Source: Anaspis maculata
Lineage: Eukaryota; Arthropoda; Insecta; Coleoptera; Scraptiidae
Assembly: GCA_949128115.1 (NCBI GenBank)
Contig: OX421965.1
Location: 58,398,012 to 58,462,011, forward strand
Direction of reading: 5' to 3'
Length of the DNA stretch: 64,000 bases
In this document: piece by piece, positions 56,236 through 64,000 of the stretch
Numbering within the stretch: the first letter of the stretch is position 1
Layout: each line of letters opens with the position of its first letter
The notes under the pieces: generated by a model
Database searches by the model: none
The model's input: the letters and a program-made list of their open reading frames with translations, nothing else
What the model was told of the DNA's origin: nothing
Translations under genes and position numbers: made by a program

Positions 56236-56438
56236 AGGGTACATTGTGTCGGTGATTGTCGAATTTAATGGCAGTGCGCCGTCTGTGTTGCCCAACGCTA
56301 CCTATGTAATTACCGCCTGGAACGAGTCAATAACGCCGAGAATTGCTAATTACGATCTATTGTTGGTCGCTTTTTTGGCAGGAATTAGATCGATAAACGA
56401 GTTATGGAAACATTATATTATGAAACACCGTGAACAGG
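56236..56438 (+). CDS. Candidate exon, unrecognised
   Basis: A frame open from about 56235 encodes a peptide containing GSAPSVLPNATYVITAWNES and LLLVAFLAGI. It is bounded on the left by TTATTTAG and on the right by CAG|GTAGGT (56436-56444), a strong donor match. I do not recognise the peptide. Splice-like motifs are common by chance, so this is only a candidate. Confidence 0.2.
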
Positions 56439-56444
56439 TAGGTA

Positions 56445-57698
56445 TCGTTCCTGCAGGCTAGGCTGCAGATACGACTACTGTGTATTCAGCTCTCTCAAAA
56501 GAAATACCGTACTATGTTTCTTATCTGATGCTAATTGCGAGATATTGTTCTTGTCTCATAAATAATAACAACATTATTTGTTCGCAATAAATAGCGGTGG
56601 GCGTCGGTAATAATAAACACCCAATGGGTTTATTGTCATTATTAGGTAATGTTTGTAATATACCTACTGCACCAAATTGACGGTTTTCTTTATTGATTTG
56701 TGATAGGTATGTTTACCTCTACAGATATAGAAGGTAGGCTGTTAGTTATGGAATGCTTCTTTCACTTATAATCTTAATGCACAATAAGTTCGGTGTCGAT
56801 AGAACTAAGAGTTATTAGCCAAGCGAGTGATTATTTTCACACCGAATGATCGATGGATATTGCTAAATTTTATTCAAATCTAATCTGACCTTATATTCAA
56901 TAATCGAATATGGTACTATAGTGACGATTAATCGACAATTCTGCAACGTTCATCATTGAGCGAGACGTCTTTATTTGAATGTGTTTGGACATTTTGAACA
57001 GTTGCGAGGTGTTTTTGATTGAACAAGAACACGAGCTTCTGGTTGTTTGCGAAGGTTTATTGGTTATCTCGCTCCCTACCCTACTCTGCAGTAGGTAATA
57101 AATAAGAGACTCCACAAAAATCTTGCTTGTCCTCCATCTCAGAATGGTCACTATGATGACATTCAGAAGTTACAAACAAAAAAGATTTTGTCTATTGTGA
57201 AATTCCCTAGATTAACAGTTCTTTTAATCTTCCACTTAGACTTAGATAGGTACTCTTAAGCTCAATTTATTTGAATTTAATACTCACGCGGATGTAGTCA
57301 CTGAATTGGCCAAATCGTCTGAAGCCAAAGAATACTAGATTTTGGAAAATGGAAATCTCGAAAACTTGTCAACCACCAGCAAAATATATTTATTTTGTTT
57401 GTTTGGATGTTGTTTAAAATGAACAAATACATTTCAATTCATCGATTTTACTCCCTTTTTTGTTTCTTTCAAGTAATCGAAATTATCCACAATAAATATG
57501 TACCTATACAAAGTACCAGCCATGTCTCTATCGTTATTTGATTGTTATCATAATTTTGTCAGATATTTCAAATTCTGACATTTACTCATGACTTTTTACA
57601 TTTTATATCAATTCACCATTTACTTGCTCTTGAAAATGAAACTATAAATAAGAGTTTCGAAACGCGTAGAGCAAAATAAAATATTATAAGAGACATTT
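56445..57698. other. AT-rich spacer, no recognised gene
   Basis: Nothing recognisable. Confidence 0.4.
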
Positions 57699-57719
57699 TT
57701 AACTTTCTACAATAATGGA

Positions 57720-58202
57720 TGTTGTTTGTTTATATTTGTTTGGAATTGGACCAGCATAGTCAACGTTCAGACCCTGGAACGGCCGACTCGGCATCTCTTT
57801 CAGCTGGAGTGGTTCTCGACGTTTCGTTGTGTCCGTTGCTTGACAGGCCAGACAGCTCCTGACCGCCATTTCGACTTTCCTATCTATATCTGGAAACCAG
57901 ACTCTGGACTGCACCAATTGTTTCGTCTTTACGATGCCCTGGTGTCCCAAATGCGCCAGTCGAATTGTCAAATCCTGCAAAACCTTCGGGATCACAATTT
58001 GCCGTCCTCGAAGGAGTATGTTCTTGTAGACAGAGTAGACAGACTCATTTCGGATGTTCGTGAAAGGCCTGATGTCTGGGTTGTTCCGTCTTGCTTCGCT
58101 GGAGCCAAATTTCAGCGCGTTGATCATCAGCTGATATGTTCCATTCTGTGCCGTAGCTTCTGCAACTTCTTCGATTGACAGTCTTGGACATATTTTTCCC
58201 AA
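57720..58202 (-). pseudogene. Ty3/gypsy integrase, truncated
   Basis: The open minus frame reads IVIPKVLQDLTIRLAHLGHQ, GIVKTKQLVQSRVWFPDID, VRSCLACQATD (the HHCC zinc-binding domain, complete) and then PFQGLNVDYAGPIPN, which holds the first catalytic aspartate of the integrase core. After about 57735 the similarity ends and a stop follows, so the second aspartate, the glutamate and the C-terminus are missing. Confidence 0.86.
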
Positions 58203-58479
58203 CTATGAAATTCACGTACTCTACTGTCTTGTTGTTTTTATTCTTCTCCCTGGAGGTCAGTAGGTGTCTGCTCAAGTAATATGACGGATTTGATTTTCCC
58301 TCCTGGTGGACAACATGGCAGTTGAATTTTTGTGTTTCTAGGATAAACCTCTCTTATCTTGCGCTCGGCGATGTTCTCGGATTCCTTAAGATATGGATGA
58401 GGGGTATGTGGACAGTGTGTAGGACAAAGAAGTTTCCCAACAGGTAGTTACAGTTAGAAGTGTTCAAGAGCCCATGCTA

Positions 58480-59460
58480 TGCTTAGCATTTCCTTTTCGA
58501 TTTGGCAATATGCCTGTTTCGTTTTAGTGAGACTTCGGCTGCAATAAGTCACGACTTCTCTGTTGTCTCCGTTTTCACTCTCCTGGGACAAGACTGCTCT
58601 CAAACCAACCAGGCCGGCATCGACGTGCAGATGTGTGGTCTTTCCGTCGTCAAAATATGTCAGTCCGCTTCATCGTTCAGACATTTCTCCAAATTGTGGA
58701 ATTCCTTTTGATGTGTCCAAATCCTAGTTGTGTTTGAGGATCAGGTTTCGAAGGTTTTTGGTGTCGGCTAGGCTTGGCATGAATTTACCTATGTAATTTA
58801 CCATTCCCAGGAAACTTCTGGTCTCTGTCACTGTTGTCGGTAGAGCTAGGTTCTTTATCACCTTTATCTTCGCTGGATCTGGGCGTACTTCGTCTTTTGA
58901 AATCTGTTTCCGAAAAACCCTATATCCCCGGTGTTAGAGATGCATTTAGACTTGTTCACGGTTAGATTTTTTTCTTGAAAGGTATCCAGTACCTGCCCCA
59001 GAGCGACGTCGTGCTCTTGCTGAGTTCTTCCAAAAATTAAAATGTCGTCGCTGATGCTCATTGCAATCGGGATGTGCTGAAGGACTTGCCGAATTACGTT
59101 TTGAAAAACCTCAGCTGCCGTGTTGATGCCAAAGTTTAGCGCTTGTACCTATATAATCCAATGTGTGTCGCAAAGGTTGTTATGGAGTGTGATTCTCTGC
59201 TGATTGTGAGCTGATGATAGCCCTTTTTCAGGTCCATCTTGAAAAAAATAGTTGCTGTGTTTAGCTTGGTCAAAATGTCGTCGAAGGTTGGAGTTACGTG
59301 ACGCTCTCGTTTGATTGCTTCGTTGGCGGCCCTCATATCAACGCATAACCGTATTTGCCCTGGATCGGTGGGTTTCAAAACAATGACTATGGGCGATACC
59401 CATGGCGTTCCGCCTTCTGCCTTCTCGATTACGTCCAACTTCTCCAGACGCTTCACTTCC
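58480..59460 (-). pseudogene. Ty3/gypsy reverse transcriptase and RNase H remnant
   Basis: The minus strand shows GGTPWVSPIVIVLKP, RLCVDMRAANEAIKRE, FFKMDLKKGYHQLTI (first catalytic aspartate), SDDILIFG (catalytic pair, with the usual YVDD changed to SDD), TVNKSKC, and then RNase H motifs LHVDAGLVGLRAVLSQ, VVTYCSRSLT and YCQIEKEMLSIAWA. At least three frame changes interrupt the sequence. The catalytic residues are mostly kept, so decay is moderate. Confidence 0.87.
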
Positions 59461-59672
59461 TCTTCAACTTTCTGCCTCAGGTGGAACAGAACTTTCCTAT
59501 GTGTTTCTGCAACGGGTTGTATACTGTTATCGATGTGGAGTTGGACTGTTGTGTCTTTGAGTTTTCCTATTCCATTGACAAGTTGCGGGCACAGAAGCTC
59601 GAGCTTGTTCCGGTCGATCCCGTGTTCTAGCTTGTTGAGTATGCTCCTACATTTCAGCCCGATGAGGTTTAG

Positions 59673-60204
59673 CTAACACAGTGTTTCGTATCTTAGTAGA
59701 GGTTCACCATCCTTATGCACAGCCATGACGTCCGCTCCAGCTTTTCGGTTCCCAACCCCAAACTGTCCTCCGAACTTTCCCGCGATATTCAGTGTTCTGG
59801 AAGTGCTGTATGGAAAGATTTGCGCTGTGTTTGGCTGTAGCCTTGAGCTTCTGAAAGATCTTATTGTAGATGATATTGACACTTGAGCCAGTGTCGACGA
59901 TGAAATTGATGTCTTCTCCATTCAGCTTCACCACCGTGATTGGTACTGATCTGCCTCTGCTGCCAGTCATCCTGAAGAACACATTCGAGCTGTTCTCGTG
60001 TGGCTCATTGATTCTGTTTGTTTGTCGCCTTGTGACGGGTTTGGCAGCTGACGACAAACAATGTCGAGCGAAATGCTCAATCTTTGAACACCTCAAACGC
60101 GTGACATGCCTGGCTGGACACGTATCTCGTCCACCCTCATGATAGCAATTTCCACAGTTCCGGCACATGTTTTGGTTTGTTGACCTGTCAGCGCTAGTGT
60201 GCAC
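59673..60204 (-). pseudogene. Ty3/gypsy nucleocapsid and protease remnant
   Basis: A cysteine-rich stretch (MCRNCGN, CPARHVTRLRCSKIEHFARHC) is the nucleocapsid zinc knuckle pair with some spacing changes. Next comes INFIVDTGSSVNII, which has the aspartic protease DTG active site. A frame change follows near 59715. The protease active site is intact but the reading frame to the reverse transcriptase is not. Confidence 0.82.
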
Positions 60205-60239
60205 TGCTGTGTTGCAGCTCCTGTTCAGAATGTTAGAGT

Positions 60240-60866
60240 TTCTTCCCTAAAATCCCGGTTGTGTCCTTCCACTTCTGTTGCTGGTTCCGTATCTCCGTTT
60301 CACTTTGTTGACGTGTTCGTCCGACTGTTGATTTTGTTGATTTTCAATTTCTTCCGCTTGCCTTGTTGTTGCCTCTGGTGTTCTACCTCTTAATAAAAGC
60401 TGTTCAAGGTTTCGCTGCTCACTTGGTGCGTACTTTCTCAGTGTTTTGTTCGTTGTTAGTATTATTTGTGATTTCATCTCACTGTTAACGTCTGTGAAAC
60501 CGCATGACTTTGACACCTTGCACAACCTCGCGTAGAACTGATCAGTTGTTTCAGATTGTTGTGTAGCTTTCTTTAGTTTCAAGATTTCAAAATCTTTGTT
60601 GATTGTGGTCTCAAATAAAGTGCTAAGCTTCAGTTTTGCTTCCTTAAATGTGTTCAGAGAAGAATCTTGTTCTGGAAGTTCTGGTAGTGATTGGAATAGA
60701 TCGTATGCTTCCTCTCCTCTCCCATCATGTGAAGCATGAGTGCTGTTTTCCTTTCATTGGAAGTTATGTTTGTAGCGGTCAGATTTTTGAACCTACTCAA
60801 CCATCGTTTCCACCGCTCCCCCAGGTTGGATGGAGACGATGTCAAGGGGTGCAATTTTCGATATAA
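60240..60866 (-). pseudogene. Ty3/gypsy gag remnant
   Basis: The minus strand reads LGERWKRWLSRFKNLTA, MLHMMGEERKHTIY, then in another frame LKKATQQSETTDQFYARLC, LRKYAPSEQRNLEQLLLRG and EATTRQAEEIE. This is the capsid-type pattern of Ty3/gypsy Gag (WxxWxxxFxxY region, then the LL.RG and A..IE blocks before the nucleocapsid). A frameshift near 60600 separates the two parts. Confidence 0.78.
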
Positions 60867-61010
60867 ACGCTTCCATCTTTCTGTTTTTGACTTTTCTGTG
60901 GTTCTTAAAGTTTGAGGTTATGTTGCTGTTGTCAGAATACCACTGTTCGCACTGCCGTGAGACCCTGATCCTTCGTCGCCAGTCTGTGGTGTTTCCGGAT
61001 GGCCGGTTAT

Positions 61011-63230
61011 AGACGAGGTTCTTATTGAAACGTTTCTGTTCAGTTTTAGAGGCAGCGGGTTTTATTTTCTGTCAGCTTCTTGCTCATCTACAATTTGTCT
61101 GATTGCCGCGTCATTGCTGCCAACCCTACGTATACATCCAGTTATTATTGATCCTATTATTATGATTATTATTATTATTGTTCATTGCATAAAAAAAATA
61201 CAATTTATGTTGCAAGAACACAGCGATACATTCAAACAAAAAATAAAACTAATTATTCACATAATAATTCCCACTGTCAGCAGCGATGTGTCATCTTGCT
61301 TAAATACCCACCATAGGCATGCATCATCTCTGATAAACCACCCTATATAAATACTGCACATTTCCCGACACTTTGTAAACACTCTGCTTTTAATTGAATG
61401 TGGCACTTCCTGTATTATTGTCCTTTCACGCAATTAGTCCTATGTACCAGGTACCCATCCTGATTCTGGAGATGCTCACTTTCATTGATCGAAACTCGCC
61501 GTTTCCTGAAGAATTCCATCAGACTGTCCAGAGGCGATACTTCGCCGTAACACTGCAACCGGCGCTATATAGCCGGTCGTTTTTCCTCATTACCTTTTGC
61601 TGCTTTTGTTTGCGGCTCTCTAATGCTCCTGCACGGAACTTTCGGTTCGTTCTCTGGCTCTCCGCTCTCGTCGACAGAGATAATGATGGCTCCGGCCAGC
61701 GGGACTCGCTTCTTTCGTCTTGAATGGTGGCGTGTTTCCGGCGCGGCAGTCCGTCCGCGTCCACCAGGCACGATAACTTACTGAAATTGTCCGCAATTAG
61801 CGCGTTTAGCTGGTAGCACCAGGGGGGGGGCGAGCGGGTGGAGGGCGGCCGCAGGGTGCTACCCCGGGTGTCTCACGCAGGGCCCCCGGGGCCCAGACGA
61901 CTTTGCGTCGCGTCCCCCTTTCGCTTCTTCGTCCTGATGCGTGCTGCTTCTCTCTGGCCTTTTCTTATGTGTTCTTTTCTCTGATATGCTGCTGCAGAGC
62001 ATCACATCGTCGTCGTCGCAACAGGTACAACATACAACGGCTTGCGTGTCCGCCGTTAATGAATGCAATCCACAATCCGCGCGGTTGCTGTGCTTGCTCG
62101 ACCTGTTGTTTTCCAGTTCAGCTAGCCTATAATTTTTATTGTCACGGCATCAGCAGAGGAATAACAGCGGGATAGACTTTTGCTTGTCTTTTTATTGTGA
62201 TGGTTGGTGCGAGTGTGTGTATGCGAGGAGAGAGAAGAGGCGAACGAAGAGATCCTCCACCATCGATCATTGCCCGCCGGGGTTCTTCCACCACGTAGCC
62301 CTCGGCCGTCTCTTGTTGGGCCGCGCGGGTGCTCGGTTCGCGAGGCCGACGTTGAGCCGACGCCTGCAGGCCACGGTCCGGTGGATGATACCGAGTACTA
62401 CAACACTCCTCACCATGCTGCTTGTCTTTCTAATTTAATGTTCGTTCACGCATAACATATTTCCCAGCAAGAGTCTAATGCCTACACACGTTTTAAATAA
62501 TTGTTTTGGTGTCGGCTGGCTGGAGAAGAGATGCCATGGTCCCCACGACTATCGCACAACTATCCTTTCTACATGTCCACCTTGTACGGGAAAAGTCTTT
62601 TGTCTTCATAAACCATTATAAAACATCAACAAACGACATGAAAAGTGTAAAAGAAGCTCTGAGTGGAAGAGGCGAAAGATATTCTGATAGCGATAACTGG
62701 AAATTATTATTATTGTGAAACACACTGGAGCTAGCAGGTGATCAACAGAATGGGACATGGGTGCTCCATGGGAAGGCGGAAATGCTAGCTTAACTAAAAT
62801 CGTAATTTTATAGTTGACAAGGACCGCTAGCTCAGGCTAATTGAAAAATTGCCTCACACCGGGCGACTTGCGCCACTGGCGTTTCCCTACAAGAGATTGT
62901 TCTGCCTTCATCGGCGGTACCAGAAGTGGTCCCGCTGACAAACGACAAATTGTGACCAGCTGTTCAGATCTTGACCCCTAGTGTTTGATAGTCGCATTAT
63001 TTTTTGAATTTGTGTTTTTTGCTGGAATGCCCTACTCAAGTATTCGCCAGTAATTTTTACCATTGGAAAAGAAGCCGCCGTATATCGACAACTTGTCGCA
63101 ACAATCGTGAAGTCTTTGGATTTTTATAGAGTTTTCGCGGTCAGACTGCTATCAAACCGCTCCTCCGCCAATTGTACGGGTTTCTGGCACGTAAGTTTGT
63201 CGCTTATCTCCGGAAGTTTGCCTGCTACCA
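61011..63230. other. Intergenic with GC-rich island
   Basis: Microsatellite ATTATT runs near 61136-61165, a TATA-like TATATAAATA at 61342-61351, and a GC-rich stretch about 61560-62400 with a run of nine or ten G at 61822-61831. Open frames on both strands in the island are typical of GC-rich non-coding DNA, and none is recognised. A promoter or 5' exon of a gene beyond the window is possible. Confidence 0.35.
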
Positions 63231-63632
63231 CGAAATGCTTTGAACGCACTAGGGTATATTCAAGTACTGGAACAACATTTTCCCACTGTACCTCTTATCG
63301 GTGACGGTTTCATTTTTATGCAAGCTAATGCCAGGTCACATGCTGCTCGTATTGTGACTGAATATCTGGACGAGGCTGGCGTAGAACGACTACCCTGGCC
63401 AGCTATAAGACCCGATATGAACCCGATAGAGCACATATGGGATCATTCAGGTGGACGTGTAAGAAGCCGCAATCCTTTTCCTGATAAATTCGAGGAGTTC
63501 TCAGCTGCGCTCAAAGAAGAATGGAATAACATTCCCCACGAAGACATTAGTAACTTAATGAGAAGCATGCCGAAGCGCCTTGAGATTTTGTTCCGGGCTA
63601 GGGGAGGAAATTCCTGTCATATCAATCAATAA
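63231..63632 (+). pseudogene. Tc1-like transposase, C-terminal part
   Basis: About 130 residues match the C-terminal catalytic half of Tc1/mariner DDE transposases: ALGYIQVLEQHF, FIFMQANARSHAARIVTEYL, DEAGVERLPWP, PDMNPIEHIWD. The glutamate of NPIEH is kept, but the aspartate expected in FMQDNA is alanine, so this copy is catalytically dead. The N-terminal DNA-binding domains and the first catalytic aspartate are not seen upstream. The right end may be the ACCCTGTA motif near 63873-63880. Confidence 0.88.
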
Positions 63633-64000
63633 TTTATAAGATCGTATGCTTCTGTTTGTTCGATAAAACTCAGTTCCCTTGATGATCTTTTTTCTCAATT
63701 TGCATTTGCATCATTGCAAGTATCTTTTGCAATTATAAAGGTAAAAGAGTGGAATTAAGGAGATATTATCAAGAAAACATGAGGCTGAGAGGTAACTATG
63801 ACACGAAAGTTGTCATCATTACACCCTACAGATTGTTTTGGAAGTCACTACTAAAATAGGCTTACGTAGAATACCCTGTATTTTGGTCAGGGTTGAGAAA
63901 AGTTCGAAATGCATACACAACAGTATTCAGCAAGATTCTTTCTATTGACGAGAGGAAGAATTTTGAAAATTCATCTACACGTACAAAAGTTTCATTCATT
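63633..64000. other. Flank of Tc1-like remnant
   Basis: No gene. It may contain the right terminal repeat of the Tc1-like element (ACCCTGTA near 63873). Confidence 0.35.

Larger units (their letters stand above)
57699..61010 (-). mobile_element. Decayed Ty3/gypsy retrotransposon
   Basis: Minus-strand order is: primer-binding-like TGGCGACGAAGGATC near 60968-60982, gag, zinc knuckle, protease, reverse transcriptase, RNase H, integrase. The internal region is cut off inside the integrase at about 57735, and no left LTR is seen. Sequence right of the primer-binding site to about 61110 (with AATAAAA on the minus strand near 61055) may be part of the 5' LTR. No envelope gene is seen. The gag to pol layout and integrase style resemble the gypsy elements found in many arthropods. 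Confidence 0.85.

Noticed and set aside
61560..62450. Protein-coding gene in the GC-rich island
   Set aside because: Open frames overlap on both strands with no recognisable domain and no splice pattern; GC-rich DNA has few stops by chance.
1..64000. Bacterial-style defence system or operon
   Set aside because: Gene density, intron-like spacing and retroelement content are eukaryotic; no operon-like runs of genes exist.

Overview
The window looks like gene-poor arthropod, most likely insect, nuclear DNA. It is AT-rich, contains almost no long ORFs apart from retrotransposon ORFs, and is packed with eukaryotic mobile elements of types common in insects: R1-clade, CR1-like and Jockey/I-like non-LTR elements, Ty3/gypsy and BEL/Pao remnants, a Tc1-like transposase, tRNA-derived SINEs, and many short elements with terminal inverted repeats (TIRs). 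A hemipteran such as a whitefly is my guess from general texture; nothing in the sequence proves it. No bacterial operons, CRISPR arrays or rRNA genes are present.

Layout. 1-3.1 kb: no recognised gene. 3.1-12.8 kb: a repeat-rich block. A family of roughly 118-bp units runs direct and then inverted (3639-4191, 9481-11130) and is interrupted by a complete R1-clade retrotransposon (4192-9480) with two intact ORFs and an exact 56-bp target duplication. Arrays of a GGAATACTTG-like 10-mer flank this block, and a 554-bp hAT-like element follows. 13.0-14.5 kb: a decayed RNase-H-bearing LINE. 15.1-16.6 kb: a LINE 3' fragment split by a 926-bp TIR element. 16.7-23.2 kb: short TIR and foldback elements, including two copies of an approximately 830-bp element around a 386-bp foldback. 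25.0-29.2 kb: the only convincing host gene, a secreted leucine-rich-repeat protein, whose coding sequence is cut in two by a 5'-truncated CR1-like element. 29.3-29.9 kb: a tiny poly-A retro-insertion and a tRNA-derived SINE, each with perfect 15-bp target duplications. 31.9-32.4 kb: a solo LTR. 35.5-36.6 kb: a 1.08-kb foldback. 37.7-38.1 kb: a minisatellite. 39.8-42.9 kb: a decayed BEL/Pao element carrying a 285-bp insertion that resembles a 5S-rRNA-derived SINE. 48.3-49.8 kb: a TIR element rich in GGACGTCC motifs. 50.0 kb: a second tRNA-like SINE head. 52.0-53.0 kb: a repeat field containing a piggyBac-type MITE. 57.7-61.0 kb: a decayed, integrase-truncated Ty3/gypsy element. 63.2-63.6 kb: the C-terminal half of a Tc1-like transposase with a lost catalytic residue.

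How the parts relate. The intact R1-clade element and the CR1-like element are the plausible recent actors. The clean duplications around the SINE, the poly-A mini-insertion and the 5S-like insertion show LINE-type target-primed integration of small RNAs. Nested insertions give a partial order of events: Jockey-like fragment before its 926-bp TIR element; 118-bp repeat before R1; 10-mer element before hAT-like element; LRR gene before CR1-like element. Classification of short elements rests on their ends only, since no database search was possible.
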